A stretch of 64,000 nt of DNA from positions 130,943-194,942 of the forward strand of contig QJNS01000138.1 in NCBI GenBank assembly GCA_004154925.1. Reading direction: 5' to 3'. The translations under genes were made by a program, and so were the position numbers. A model generated the notes under the pieces. The model saw nothing but the letters and a program-made list of their open reading frames with translations, made no database searches and was not told the origin of the DNA. This document shows positions 11,701 to 25,945 of this stretch, piece by piece. The DNA comes from Monosporascus cannonballus (Eukaryota > Ascomycota > Sordariomycetes > Xylariales). Position 1 is the first letter of the stretch. Each line of letters begins with the position of its first letter.

Positions 11701-14700
11701 TCGTTTTATCTAACGTTTAAAGCATTTAAGCGACTTACTTTTTATATTTTTTTAGAATTTCGGAATAAATAAGGATATCGTCGAGATAAACAAACATAAA
11801 CTTATTCAGAAATTTTTTAAACGTAATCATAATTAGGCGTTAAAAATTAACGGGGATATTAATAAATCTTATAAACATTACTTTATACTTATAAAGTCCA
11901 TATATTATTCTAAATGCCGTTTTTTGTTTTTTTCTCTCAATTATTTTAATACGATAATAACCGTTTTAGAAATCAAATACAATAAATTATTTGGCTTTAT
12001 TAACGTTTTTTTAACGTATTTATAAAAGTTAAAGGATATCCATTTTTGATCGTAATATCGTTTAACTATTTATAATCGATTACTTTTTTAAAAACCAAAT
12101 TTCCGTTTTCGTTAACTTTTTATTTTTTATTTTTGGTTTTTGGTACTATAAGGACAGGATATTTAACGGGAAAATCAAAAGATTAAATATATTTTTTTAA
12201 GTTAAGTTAAATACTTTTCCATAAGGCCTTTAACTCATTAGGATTTATATAGTAAATCTTATAAAGTTTAAAATAATACCTTTTTTTTAATAGGTATTCT
12301 ATGATCCCATTAGCTATAAGGTAATAATTCGTAATTTTCTTTATTTTTAAATAATTTCTTAAATCGTCGAAATTCAAATAATACTATAAAAACTTAATAT
12401 GCTATCTGGACTTCCTTAATAATATAGCAAATTTTTTAATCGTTTTCTTTAAGTAACTTATCTTTTTATAAAAATATTTAATACTTTTAATTAATATGTA
12501 AATTGCTAGATTTAAGTTATAGCATTCCTAAGATAATATTATATCCGGAAATATCGGCAATATCCAGCGAAATCCATTCTTGGTATCCTTAAATCCTTAC
12601 TGGGAGTTCTTCAGTTTCCCGTAAGATTCGTCCGTTTTCGTACGTAAATAAATTTCCGTTTATTATACGTAACTTATAAAATTTCAACTTATACTTCCAG
12701 GAAATCTGATATTTTTTTGCTGTTAAAAAATGAATTTTTTTTTTAGTTTTTAAGTCGATTATAACTTTAAATATTTTGTTTTTATACCGCAAAAAAATCT
12801 TGATCTGGCTGTATAGTTTTTTTATTGCTTTATAAAAGGTTTTATAAATTAAGGTTCCTCGGTACTTTAATTTCAAGGGCCTTTATAATTTTTTAATTTC
12901 TAATACCGTCCGTCCTAAATAAGTTTTCATTCGCAGGCCTTCCTAACCACATATATAATATACTAGTCGTTTTTGTACCGAAATTATGTTTCTTGCTATA
13001 TTTGCATTAAGTTTGCAAAATAAAACTATTTTTTCTTTAGCTTATTTTTTGGTTTTATATTTTTCGAATTATAAGGTCAAAAAAGCAAATTTCCGAAAAA
13101 GGCGTTCCCATATTTAAAAGCTTATACTGGACGTAAAGTATCGAAAAATAACATAGGTATTCTTGCGATATGGCTTTTTGGCTTTATTCTGACTCGGGAT
13201 ATAAATAATAAAACCTAGGGTATTTTGGTTATCGGGGAATTTTAATATATCGGTATTTATCGTCCGGTTCGATAAATGTTTTTTCGTTTTATCCAGGCCA
13301 AAAATTATTATTTTCTTTAACTTTGAAATGAACGAAACAATTATCGAAATAATAGGTTATAAAATATAATAAATTATAAAAGTTTACCGTTAATTCCTTT
13401 AGGTAAATAATATATTTTAAGAATTTGTAAAACTTTAAGGACGTTTATTTATAATTATTAATATTTAGTCGAAATTAACCGTCCTTTATATATATCTTAT
13501 ATTTCTGAAAATTAAAATAATACTAATATCCTAGCTTTATGGCTATTTTGGAAACCGTTTATCTTAAGTAATACTTATAAGTTTTGATCTTAAAATTTTA
13601 ACAAATTAAATAATTTTCGTACTTTAGGATATTATTTCGAATTTAAGTAATTATAATAATAATAAATTCTGGCTAAAAAAATTATATTAACTTTTTTTTG
13701 TTTTATTGTCGGTTTTTTGCTTAATTATTTTAATTTTTTTTAAAATTAAGGAATCCCTCCCTTTTTGGAGTTCCTTTTTGCGAAAAAACGACATTCGTTT
13801 TTGAAATGCCCCTTTTTGCTACAGTTAAAACATTTTATTTTGGACTTATCTTTCTTAAACTTTTTCGAAACGGCATTCGCTTTTTTTTAAGGCTTGCCCT
13901 TGTCCTTTTTGACTTGGTTACTGGAGCTTTTATCGTTATTTCGTTTGCCGGTCCCCTTTTTTTCGAGGTACCGATCAAAAGTACGTCGGTTAGCAATAAT
14001 AGCCTTATTTATGTATTTTATAAAGAATTCCATCTTAGGTTTTATATATAATTCGTCCTTAATTTAAGGTTTTAAACCGTTATAATAAAGATAAAATAAT
14101 GCGTTTTTTAATAAATTAAAAATAATTATTAAGCGATTAAACTTAATTATATATTCGGATATTAATTTGGTTTATCGAAAAAAATAAATTACTTAATTAT
14201 ATATTATTCCTTATCTGGATCTTCGAATAAGGCTTATATTTTTTCGTTAAAATATTTATACTTGCTAACAATATAATTAATTATATCCGAAAATTTATCA
14301 GGATAATTTTGCAAATAATCCTTTATAATAAGTTCGAACCATAGGAAACTTCTTCCGGTAAATAACTAAAAAATGGCTATTACCTTTTAATAATTCTTTA
14401 TTAAAAAGTTTTTATAAAACTTAAAATAAAATTTAGCTTATATTAGAAATCCTTTTACGTCAGTAAATTTATTATAAGGTTTAAGGAAATTAATTTATAG
14501 CCCTTAACGTCTAGCATTCCGTAATAATTAAAAGGCGGCATAATTTTTTTCGTAATTAATTTGCGCTAAATAATAATAAGATCGAAACTTTCTATTATTA
14601 TGGTTATTCCTTTTCAAATAAAGGCGGTTGGAAACCATTTCCTTAGCTCCGTTCTCTGGGTAAGCCGAATTGCGGAAAAGCCGGTTTCTTTTTTCAGGCT

Positions 14701-15132
14701 TTTAACCTCTTAGGCCAAAAGGTTCAATTTTTCTTCCATAATAAGTTTTTTTTCTTTAATTAAACGCTTTAGTACCTTTCCTTTTTAATTTCCAGCTGGG
14801 TATTCTTTTTCATCCTCGCTTATTTTAACTCCTTATACCTTAATTATTTCCCTTGCCGGTAAAAGCTGTTACTGGAATTAAAAAGAAAAAGAACCTCCTT
14901 AAGATCGAATAATAAAAAGTATTATATTATTAATCAGTTAAAGAACTTTTGCAATAAGTAATAAATCGTTTAATGTAATTATTAATCCCTTACTAGCTAA
15001 TAACGGGAATCGGGTATGCTATTTATCTTCTAAACGTCGTTCTATATTATTTTTTGTACTAAGTTCAAAAAAGCTCATACTCCAATTAAATAATAAATTA
15101 TTCGTCAGCTATTAATTAAGGAATTATCAAAA
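8735..15132 (-). pseudogene. Gypsy-1 gag-pol, mutated, with chromodomain
   Basis: Read on the - strand. A CCHC zinc knuckle, CFNCSKKGHFKNEC, lies at about 13838-13785 (gag). A retropepsin end (YNIILGM) lies near 12560-12521. Reverse transcriptase shows FDF-NGYYRI followed by KTAFRIIYGLYKYKVM (about 11985-11880) and the catalytic VYLDDIL at 11800-11771. A chromodomain (YEIK-ILDSK, GIQYLIK-E) lies at about 9600-9425. Many Trp, Gln and Arg positions are now stops, as RIP produces. The order gag-PR-RT-IN-chromodomain is that of chromoviruses, which integrate by reading histone marks. No part is translatable over useful length. Confidence 0.88.
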
Positions 15133-15558
15133 TATAATAAACCTATTATATATCCACCTGGAAATATAAGCAGTATCCGAAATAAGATCTTGATTTATAG
15201 ATAATAATAAAACGAGAAATAATTTACTAAAAATTTATTCATTAAAAAGATTTAAAAACTTTTCCTTTAATTAAAGAACGATATTATTGCTTTTAGATTA
15301 AGGACTTAAATAAATAATTAAGGAGCGAAAAACTAAGTAAATAGCTATTTATATAGGAAACCTAAAGCTTTATACCTCCTTTTATTCTGCTAGTATAATA
15401 CTAATCTTTTAAATTTATTAAATTATCTAGATCACTATGATCTATATAATCTAATAAATCAGTTAGATCACTTTAAGTTACGTAACTTAAAGTGTGGAGC
15501 TTTCCCTCTTCTGCAGCTCTAGGGCCTCCAGAACGGGTTTATTCGGAGATCCGTAACA
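15133..15558 (-). repeat. Gypsy-1 5' LTR
   Basis: 426 bp ending GATCCGTAACA at 15558. It pairs with 8309-8734. Mutations concentrate in the half near 15133 (TATAATAAACC where the partner has TGTAACGAACC). Confidence 0.9.
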
Positions 15559-15563
15559 CAAGA

Positions 15564-18500
15564 TATACGATAATAAGCTTCTAAATAACATTTAACGAAA
15601 ATATCGCAAAATGTTAAAATAAATTTCGAAATCGAACAAAAAATTAAATAAATAAGTTATAAGATAGTAAGATATTATAAACTTAAAATAACGACATCAT
15701 ATTTCAGTAACGAAAATAATAATTATATGAGTTAATAACTTATGCATAATATTAGCCCCTATAGTTAGAACATAAACTATTACTTTTTAGATAATAAAAA
15801 ACAGCCGAGATCGATAATAGTACGATTAATTTCTAAAAAGCGGCAATTAACTTTCTGGATTATTGGGCTATATCCTATTTTATATTTATATTACTAAATA
15901 TTAAAATAATGTTTTTAGCACTTTAGGGAGCTCTTACGAATACTTTTAATTAGGATAATCCTAATTAGAAAAACGTTAAACTTATTAATATTTAATTACG
16001 AGAAAAAACCCCGAAACGTAAAGCAAAGTAAGGTAATTATAAAAGCTTTTATATAAACCGAAATGTTAATAAATGAAAACGATAAAAATCGGATGCGTAA
16101 AATATTTGTTATAAAGCTTATTTAAGCGCTTATCATATATTATCCTAATGTTATTATGTATTTTCTGGTAAAGCCTTAACGGGTTTTCGTTTTAATAATA
16201 GGATAAAGATATACGTTTAAAGTTAAATTACCGCCGATAAATCTTTTTAAAAAAACTCGACGGTTTATTAAAAAATATGAAAAAAAATATTTATATAAAT
16301 AAATTAATTTCTGAAAAAAGTAAGATAATATTTTGGTATGTTTTTTAATTATTAATTAATATGACGTTATAAACGTTTCGTTTTACCTTTTAAATATTTG
16401 TTTATTTTAGATTTAAAGTGAACGATATATATTTTTAATTTTATTAATAGGTTTTCAAAATTTTAAATAAATTATATTCAGTAACGAAATATACGTAGGT
16501 AGTAATTTCGTTTTTATTAAAAGGTACGGAGAAATCGATATAGTATATCGAATTTCTAGCGGTATAAAAGCATTACGTTTATATAACGTAATATATTGTA
16601 CAAATGCCGTATATAACTCGGTGTTTTTCCAGTAATTAGAAAAGAAGATTATTAATAAGATAACTGAAACATTAATAATTTTATTCCAAATAAATATAAT
16701 TAATTAACGATTACGTTAAAAAATAAATTTGATTAATTTATAAACAAAAATATTAATCTGATAATTATTCATATAACTTTAGTAATTTATAAACGAAACG
16801 TTAATTCGTATATAACGAAATTATTATGAATTAAAAACGACATTATATAGCACTTAAAATTAGGATACCCAGGACCTGAAATAATCGTACAGTTATAGTT
16901 CTATACGAAAAAAATCCGCCTAAAGAGTTTTATAATAGTCGAATACTAAGTATATAGTTAAGCGAAAGCCAAAAGGTAAATAAGGCGTACGCTTAGAGAA
17001 GAAACTTTTTAATTAAGATAAAAAAGAATTATTAATTTCATAAATTTCCAAAATAAATCTTAAAAATATAAATACGTTATATTTGCAACCGATCGATATT
17101 TAGATTTTATTTAAAATATTTATGTTAAGAACAGAAAGCAAAATATATTAATTATAACGTTTCGATATTTTTTTAAAACTTTTAAAGAAATAGGAAAATA
17201 TATTTTATAGGTATTCCAATGCGATAATAAACTTTTGAAAAATTATAAGTTTAAAAATATACTTTAATCGCTATTTTTTAATATTAGATTTAAATTTTTA
17301 GTATTATATACCTAGGTTGAGAACGAGGATATAAAGCGTTTAAAAGGTGTAATTAAAAAGAAAATAATTATAATACGAAATTGGGTTAAGTTATTTTCGG
17401 TTTTAATTATATATATCTTTAAAGTGATAATATATTTATATAACCGTATCTTTGAATATATATTTGTTTGGCAAAGCTAATATAAGGTTTATCATATTTG
17501 TTTATCGTTTAAAAATAATATAATAATACTCAATCGAAAGCTTTAATAAGCTTATTTACGAGCATATAGTTATATGGCTTACGTTATAATAATTACCGTT
17601 ATAAAAAAAAATAAAGATTTTAAATGTTAAATCTTAAAATATGAATAAGTTATTTTGTCAATTACCGATTTACGAATATTTACGAAATCTAAAATTCGTT
17701 AATTAATAAAGTTATTATTATTCGAAACGTATAATTTAACGAAAATTTTTTTTTTAGATAATATAAAAGACTTAGAGATTAACTTTTTATACGTAATAAA
17801 AGATAAATTACAAAAAGTATATCGATAAATAGAAATATATAATTATATTAATAATTATTTTTTATATATATTAAAAGGAAACGAAAACCTGAGCGAAATA
17901 ATTTTAAAAAGGTATTAACCTAAAAGATATACGGGATCGGAAAAAATAAATTTGTTCGTAAAAAATTAATTATCTTTAGACGATCGTTATATTCGAATTA
18001 TTTTTGTTTTTTAGATTATTATTGCCGGTAATATCTGTTTTAATAATTATTATAATTATTACGCCGATAGAAGAAATAAAGATAACCCTAAGCTTTTATT
18101 ATATTGTTGAACTTAAAATGGCGGTAAAAAACAAAGACACCTTATAGATCGTAAACGTAAACTCCATATATGTTCCGTATCGAACTGGTACTATTCGAAA
18201 CGAATATAAGGTGTAGAAAATCGTATTTAATATAAAACGTTTAGTCTTTTTTGTAAGTACGAATAATAACCGGCTGGTAAAATGCGGAAATTTAGGAAAA
18301 ACAATAACTGGAAATACGTATTATTTTTATCCGAAATATTTTGATATTAAGACGTACAAAAAGATACCTAAGTTATAATACCGGCTACATAAGCGCAATT
18401 TATCGTTACCGCCGCAAAGTTATAAAGAATTAAATATATACTCGTTAAAGAATATATTTTGTGAAACTAAAAAAGTTTGTTTATAAAATTGTAAGAACAT

Positions 18501-19281
18501 ATAATTCTAGAAAATTATTAATTAGTTTTTTATTAAAAAGAAATACGTTTTCGGGTATATATAGGTATATGTTTACAGATTTAATAAATATGGCTGGCTA
18601 TAAGAATACGAAGCCTATTTGTCGTATAAAACAATTAATAATTAAAGGATATTTATAACAATATATATATATATACATTTGTTAAAAGGTTATTGCGAAC
18701 CTTAACTATTACCGCGGCTAAGTTAAACTTAAAACTTAAATAATATAACGTTATTTGATAAAATATATATAAAAATATCCGTAGGATATTTATAATGTAA
18801 AAAGGTATTTCTGATTAGGAAAGCATTATATAGATTAAAAGAATTACTTTTATTTTAGCAGAAACAAATTTATTAATATATTAATAGATTTGGGATTAAG
18901 TTTTATTTTTTACGAACCTTATTTTTTGTATTTATTAGAGAGTATTTATTTTGTAAACAATATTATCGCCGCATAAAATAAGAAAAATAAAGATTTCGTT
19001 AATTAGTTAATTTATTAAATCCGGAAACGGTATATCCTTATAAGGGATAAGGATTTATAATGGTTTGTCGAAATCGAAATTATTAAAGATATACTTAATA
19101 AAAAGATTTAATTATTTTAATCCGACTATTTAAATAAATTAATTAATTCAACTTTTTTAAAAAAAGCTAAATAGCTACTTAAAAATGTTTATAACAAACG
19201 TCGAACTATTGCCAAATCCTGATTTAACTTATTTAGGTTTAATTAATAAATATTAGAAAAAAAATTAATTTTATCCTATAC
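15564..19281 (+). pseudogene. Copia-1 pol, protease to reverse transcriptase, mutated
   Basis: On the + strand, in Ty1/copia order. The gag-pre-integrase stretch reads LRLYNVIYC at about 16575-16605. The integrase zinc region HLKLGYPGPEIIVQL (16851-16900), with its first Trp now TAG, is followed by degenerate E-x-CxxC/AKAKR residues and then DRYLDFI (about 17088). Reverse transcriptase has an FNKYGWL-EYEA block (about 18575), TITAAKLNLKLK (about 18705), RKALYRLKE (about 18820) and the catalytic FVDDI now read as FVNNI (about 18953). Frames change several times through indels. The remainder of pol lies beyond Gypsy-2. Confidence 0.82.
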
Positions 19282-19633
19282 TGTTATAACCCAACGGGTT
19301 ACGGCCTCAAAAAACGATCGCAACAAATAACTAAGCTATATGGGTTAAGTCACGTAAGGGCTTAACAGGATCGATCGTAAAGCCTATAAAGCTAGGCTCG
19401 ACAAGATCGGCTATAAAGCCAGGTTCGATAGGACGATAAAGTATATATACGCTTATTATTTCCATAATCTAAATAATACCAATTTGTAATATAATATCGT
19501 TACCTAAGGCATTTTTGGAATTATGAAACGTAATACGTTATTATATTTATTGCTCAGATTCTTACGATATTTCTGCTAATATACATCCGTACGACTAAGG
19601 TTTAATAATTGGTTAAACCGTTTAGCCGTTATA
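19282..19633 (+). repeat. Gypsy-2 5' LTR
   Basis: 352 bp. The U3 half holds short tandem repeats built on GATCG, TAAAGCC and AGG(C/T)TCGA. It is followed by a TATATATACGC promoter-like box and then the R-U5 half shared across the group. The leader after the LTR (CGTTATAAGCTTTTATTTAA) is also shared. Confidence 0.9.
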
Positions 19634-22600
19634 CGTTATAAGCTTTTATTTAATAATATCGTTAAATTTTAAATAATACTTAATATTGTTAAGATATCGA
19701 CTAATATTTAGAAAACTCTTATTTAGCAGCTTTAGGCTCGAATTCGGGAACTGGAAAAGAATATCCGACAATTTAAGGTTATATTACTTATCTAAATTAT
19801 TTTCGCCCGTATAAAGCCCAAAAAACTGGAGCCTTACGATAGGAAAGGTAATTTTTAAATTTTTTTAATTTAGGTACGAATTTACTTTCGTTTTTTAGAC
19901 CTTAATAACTTAGCGGATATAATCCTAGTAATAAAAGTATTCTTAATGGGAAATATTTTTAATTAATTTAAACTTATTATAAGGAATTTTTTGGAAAGAG
20001 AAAAATTAAATAAAGAGGATTTTATTAACGAAATCTTTTTATTATATATCAATTTCGAAAATAAAACGCGCGATAATTTTGGTAATCCGGATACAAAACG
20101 ATTTGCGGCTTAATAATTTCTGTAATTTCGACAGAAAGAACCTGCGTTCAAGTACGCCGTAACCTTTACAAACTTTACGGTTAAAGCCGGATGGGAAAAC
20201 GATAAAGCCGACGTTTTTATTAACATATTTTATAAAGAGTTAAAAGATAATATAAAAGATAAAATTATTCGGATTAAACGATTAATTGCCTTAAACAGGT
20301 ATATTGCAAAAGTAATTAAGATTAATAATTAATAATTTGAAAAATAATAGAAAAAAAAGGATAATACATTTTACGTTCGAAATATAACAAGTTTAATTAA
20401 GGAAAAAAACGAGACGTATCCTTTACTTTTTACGGAACGGTACCAGGATTTATAAAACTCGGCGTTACTCATAAATAAAATTAAAACCAAATTAAGTGTT
20501 TTAATTATAATAAAATAAGATATAAGGTTTATAAAGATAAAAAACCTAAAAAGTTATAATAGGATAATTAAATACTTATATCGAAGAAATAATCCAAAAA
20601 TAATTAAAGAAATAATAGCAAAATTATTAATATAATTTAAACCAAATACGTATTAGGTTTATGGCAAAAAGTCTAATAGGGATTATTACATAAAGAATTC
20701 GACGTAAAATAAAAAAACCAGAAAGCTGATTTAATAAACGTCGTAAGTATAACAAAAAGCATTATAAAAATAATTACGCAAATATTAAGATTGGATAAAA
20801 GAATTTTGTTCCGGAATACCCGATCGATACGGCAAAATACATATTATATACTATCGACGACGAAAATATCCCGATTACGAAAAATGGAAATAGTATATTT
20901 ACGTACGAATTACCCGTATATATTACGAAGGATTCGGTTTCCTAAACCGTACCGAGTATAATAAGAATAATAAGTAATGATATTAATATTTTCGGACTAT
21001 AGCCTTAGGAAATATCCAATAATTAACCGAAATAAAAAGCTGGCCTAAAGAAAAATAATGCTTATAAGAAAACCCCTTTTGTTATTATGGATAGTATAAC
21101 GACTAAACGGAAAAGAAATTAATCCAGCGTACGGTAAAAAAATATTATCAAAAGTTATTACGGATTTTTATTTTCAATTAATATTTATTATAAATTTTTA
21201 CGAAAAAGAAAATTATTATGGAAAAAATACGTTAATTTATAGGAGATCTTTAGAACGATAATTAAAACGACGTTTAATAGGACGTAATTATAAATACGAA
21301 AAACAATTTAATCGACAAGGAAAGAAATTACAAAAAAATTAAAAATAATTAATACGACTTTAAGAAATAATAAGCCGGCAATAACGACAAATATAACAGT
21401 TTAACGCGTTATATACAGAAATATAAATAAGGTTCGACAAATTCAAATAGAAACTTTTAAAAAAAAGGTTATCTATAAGAAAGCCGCAAAATAACGAAAC
21501 CCAAAGAAATTAAAAGAAATTCCCAAAAAAGGCTTTAAACGTAACAATAAAAAATATTAATAATGTTATTAATTTGGATATACGAATCGGAACGTACTGG
21601 TATACCGTAATGGTGGATTACGGAACTTTGGGCGGAAATTACATTATACCGGATATGATTAATAAGCTTAAACTGTTATAAAAATATAAGTTAGAACCCT
21701 ATTTAATAACGAATACCGAAAATCAGGAATTTGCTTACGATAACGGGAAAACTATACGCGAAATTAAGTACTTTAAGATTTTTATTAAAAAACGATATTA
21801 AACAGTTAATTTCGATATCGTTTTATTCGAAAAATACAATATAATTTTAAGATTATTATAAATACGCTAGTACGGAATATTAATTAACGATAAAACTGGC
21901 CGGATAAAGCTCGTTTTATTTCTTATTAATAAACGAAAAAAAATAAGATTTTAATATTAAATCAATAATAACTGTAAATACAAATATAAAAATATAATAA
22001 AAACCTTATTACTTAAAAGGATAAAACATAAGAAAAAAAACAGGCATTAAAAAAATACGACATATCGTTAGTATTATTAAAATAAACTTAAAGCAATTAA
22101 ATAATAATTTGGAATAATAAAAATAATAGTTTAAAAAATCAAAAACTTTAACTAATATATTATTATAATACTATAAATACGAACAGCTTTTTAGAAAAAA
22201 GCTCGATACGAAATTACTAAAATATAGCGAATAAGATTATAAAATAGTTTTTAAAAAAAGGTCTTTAACGAAGTTTTACCTTATTTATAACCTTAACGAA
22301 AACGAACTACATATTTTTAAAAAATACCTAGAAAATCGGCTATAAAAAATAGAATTGATTTTCGAAGTTATCAGCAGGATACCTTATATTTTTCGTGCCC
22401 AAAAAAAAATAAAAAATTACCACTTATGGTTAATTACCGATAACTGACCGATATTATTATTAAAAATCGAACATTATTATCCTTAATTACGGAAATAAAA
22501 AACCGACTTTACGGAACTAAATAATTTATAAAATTTAATTTTAAAAGTGGATATAACTTTATTAAAATCAAAAAAAGATATAAATAAAAAATAACTTTCG

Positions 22601-24985
22601 GAATAAAATAAGGATTATTTAAGTATTTAATTACGCTAATAAGATTTATAAACGTACCAATAACCTTTTAACAAATAATAAATTATATATAACGAAAATA
22701 CCTTGATATTTTCGTTATATACTACTTCGACGATATTCTTATTTTTTCCGAAACAAAAAAAGAAATACGTAAAATATGTTTATAAGGTTTTTTAAGCTTT
22801 ATTAAATGTAAAGTTACTTATTAACGCAAAAAAAAGTTAATTTCATAAACCAAAAAAAATATTTAAAATATATTATTATATTAAGATATATCAAAATAAA
22901 CCTTAAGAAAATCGTTATAATTATAAAATAACAAACGTTAACGATAATTAAGAAAATATAGGTATTTCTTAAATTCGCCAACTATTACCAGGAATTTATT
23001 CGGAATTTTAGCAAAATTATTATACTTTTAACGAATTTTACGAAAAAAGAAACAAAATTCAAATAAACGCCAAATACGGAAAAAGCATTTCAGAATATTA
23101 AGGATACGATTATTAGCAAGTTAATATTAATTATATACGATCCAAACCGCTCCGTTAAACTAAAAACCAATATTTCGAATTACGCGTTAAACGTAATAAT
23201 CAGATAACGAAATAATTAAAGCAAATTACACCTTATTATATTCTTTTCGTATAAATTAAAAAGAGCCAAATTTAACTACGGTATTCCAGATAAGGAATTT
23301 ATGGTTATTATTATGGTATTTCGAAAATTTAGGTATTTTTTAAAAGAAAATTTGTATTAAGTTAAGGTTTATATAGATTATTAAAATTTTACCCCATTTA
23401 TTACGATTAAAAAGCTTACAGAACGATAATTAAAATACGTAAAAAAATTAACGAATTTCGATTTCGTTATTATCCATAGAAAAAGCTTAAAAAATGGCAG
23501 AGCAAATACTTTAAACAAGTAACCAAACATCGAAAAAAATTGGTTAAAACTAGTTATATAATTTTCGATATTATTATAAAAAGAGATTTATGCTTATAAC
23601 AAATTGTAACAATTCGGGTAATACCTTTTGATATATATTAAAGAATTTAGCAATATAACGAAAATTTCCTAAAAACCCAGAAAACGAACAAAATATAAGT
23701 TCCAAAAAATATTAAAAGGATTTAATACGAAAAATATACGAACATTCGTTATATAAGTATCCAAGAATTTATAAAACCTTAAAAAAGTTTTAATATATAT
23801 TTTTTTTAAAACAAAATTAACAGTATAAAAAATTATACAATAATACGATATTTGCGCTAAAGCAAAGATTCGACGATACAAACCATACGGAAAATTATAG
23901 CCATTACTAGTCGCAAAATAACTATAATATTTAGTTATATTTAATTTTATTATTAAACTTTTTATATTAAAAAACCCAGTTACGGAAATATATTACGATA
24001 ATAGTTTTGTAATTATCGATCGATTTACGAAATTTTCTTATTTTTTATTATATTCCGAAAATACAAATGCCGAACAAATAATATATATTTTCTTTAAAAA
24101 TATTTTTAATATGTACGGATTACTAATGGAAATTATTTTAAATAAAGAATTAATATTCGTATTTAAGTTTTGACCAAGCTTAATAATACAAATCGGCTTA
24201 AATTACAAATTATGTAACGCATTTAAACCTTAAACGGATAAATAAAAGAAACGAATAAAACAAATTTTAAAAATTTATTTACGATATTATATTACTTACG
24301 AATAAAATAATTAAATTAAAAAATTGCTAATCGTATAATTAACTTATAGTATTAATTATTACGAAAATAGTAAAATAACATTTACGAACGCAATTTTGGT
24401 TTTATTCTAGAAATTTATAGGAAAATATGCAATAACGGCCTAATTAATATCAAAATAATTCTTATGTCGGAACAGTTATAACAATTGTACCAGGAAATAA
24501 AAACAGAACTAAAATTTGTACGAAATCAAATAAGCATATATTATAACCAGAAAAGGTTAAAGAGATTAACTTTCAAAAAAGAAAAAATTATTTTTCTCGT
24601 TACCAAAAATATTTAAACGAAACGACCTAACAAAAAACTCGATTTTAAATATATCGGTCCATATAAGATTAACAAGAAAATTTTAGAAAATAATTATTAA
24701 TTGGAATTTCTACCAAAGGTTAAATTTCATCCAATTTTTTACGATTCTTTATTGGAATTAATAACGGATATAATCAAAATATATACGGCATAAAACGACG
24801 TAAAAGTAAAAGACGAATAAATATACGAAGTAAAAAAGATTTTTGACATACGAAAACAAAACGCACTTACCCAATACCTGATCAAATAAAAAAAATATCC
24901 AGATTCCGAAAACACCTGGGAACCTGCCAAGAACCTTATTGGCGCCTAGCGCCTATTAAAAAACTTTTACCAGCAACGCCGAAGT
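19634..24985 (+). pseudogene. Gypsy-2 gag-pol, mutated, with chromodomain
   Basis: Reads on the + strand. Gag: an EPYDRKGNF segment near 19835 and NFGNPDTKRFAA near 20080 match the retrotransposon gag family. A damaged zinc knuckle (KCFNYNKIRYK, second Cys now Tyr) is near 20490. Protease: RIGTYWYTVMVDYG near 21590, where the catalytic Ser/Thr-Gly is degraded. Reverse transcriptase: YYFDDILIFSE at about 22720-22755. Chromodomain: KKIFDIRKQNALTQYLIK then YPDSENTWEPAKNLIGA at about 24825-24950, ending with RLLKNFYQQ. Stops fall mainly at Trp, Gln and Arg positions. Confidence 0.88.
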
Positions 24986-25588
24986 TAACGGGGTTAAAAG
25001 ATCCTTAATTATTAAACGACTAATCGATAAAATCAAGGTTGGACCAGTCCAAAAAAGCTACGGTTTCTGCCGATACGACCTGGGCGGCCTCTAATTTAAC
25101 CTGTTTTTCTTAACGTTCCAACTTATCCAACTTTTCTAGGGACCGAAGTCCACGAAATAATATATATATTATACGATCGGCCCATAATTTTTTGGTTTTC
25201 GAAAATAACGAATTTTGGCTTACGCTTGTTCTATTTCTTTTTCGGCTTTCTTAAATTCTGTTTTAACTTTAAAATGGTTAGAAACGAACTTTTCAAGTTG
25301 AAAAGTAAAAAAACCGTTAACGTTATAAAGGCCTTAGTTTCGCGTTACGCATTTTTCGTACCGGGAGAAATCTGACGAAAAGTACGACAAAAAGATAACC
25401 CGCAACGAACATAATAAAAATACATAAATATGTTTATAGCTCGAAAAAATAATTAATTTAAGCAAGTTATATTGCTTTTTTATTTTTTTGTTAATCGGTT
25501 TCTTAATACGGCCTAACATAATGACAGAAAAAAAACTTATAAAGGAAAAAGGAATTTTCGAGACGAAGATTATAAAGGGGGAAAATCG
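24986..25588. other. Gypsy-2 extra region between chromodomain and 3' LTR
   Basis: Six hundred bases lie between the end of pol and the 3' LTR, more than a polypurine tract needs. The antisense (-) strand has low-stop, coiled-coil-like frames: FKKAEKEIEQA near 25250 and SLEKLDKLER near 25145, then FLDWSNLDFID near 25055. A + strand frame over the same DNA is also fairly open. See the findings for comparison with Gypsy-3, -5, -7 and -8. Confidence 0.45.
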
Positions 25589-25940
25589 TATTATAACCCA
25601 ACGGGTTACGGCCTTGAAAAACGGTCGCAATAAATAACTAAGCTATATGGGTTAAGTTACGTAAGGGCTCGACGGGATCGATCGTAAAGCCTATAAAGCC
25701 AGGTTCGACAGGATCGGCTGTAAAGCCAGGTTCAATAGGACGATAAAGTATATATACGCTCATTATTTCCATAATCTATATAATACCAGTTTGCAATATG
25801 ATATCGTTACTTAAAGCACCTTTGGAATTACGAAACGTAAAACGTTACTATATTTATTGCTCAGATTCCCATAATACTCCTGCTAACATAAACTCGTACG
25901 ACTAAGGTTTAATAGTTGGTTAAACCGTTCAGCCGTTATA
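25589..25940 (+). repeat. Gypsy-2 3' LTR
   Basis: 352 bp, slightly less mutated than the 5' copy. It ends AGCCGTTATA at 25940 and is followed by the TATAC target duplication. Confidence 0.92.
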
Positions 25941-25945
25941 TATAC

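Larger units (their letters stand above)
8309..15558 (-). mobile_element. Gypsy-1: Ty3/gypsy chromovirus nested in Copia-1
   Basis: Two 426-bp LTRs (8309-8734 and 15133-15558) begin TGTAACGAACC or its mutated form TATAATAAACC and end GATCCGTAACA. The flanks CAAAA (8304-8308) and CAAGA (15559-15563) form a 5-bp target duplication with one G-to-A change. Gag, protease, reverse transcriptase and chromodomain signatures all read on the - strand, from right to left. The element interrupts the 5' internal part of Copia-1. Its LTR family is unrelated to the Gypsy-2/3/5/7 group. Confidence 0.92.
19282..25940 (+). mobile_element. Gypsy-2: Ty3/gypsy chromovirus nested in Copia-1
   Basis: The 352-bp LTRs at 19282-19633 and 25589-25940 begin TGTTATAACCCAACGGG (TATTATAAC in the right copy) and end AGCCGTTATA. 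TATAC at 19277-19281 and 25941-25945 is a perfect 5-bp target duplication. A purine tract AAAGGGGGAAAATCG precedes the right LTR, giving + orientation. It splits Copia-1 between reverse transcriptase and RNase H. Its R-U5 half and leader are shared with Gypsy-3, -5 and -7. Confidence 0.94.

Noticed and set aside
12589..12876. A 95-codon - strand frame taken as a gene
   Set aside because: It is a surviving stretch of Gypsy-1 pol next to the protease region, not an independent gene.
18461..18658. A 65-codon + strand frame taken as a gene
   Set aside because: It is a surviving piece of Copia-1 reverse transcriptase (FINKYGWL-type region partly in another register).
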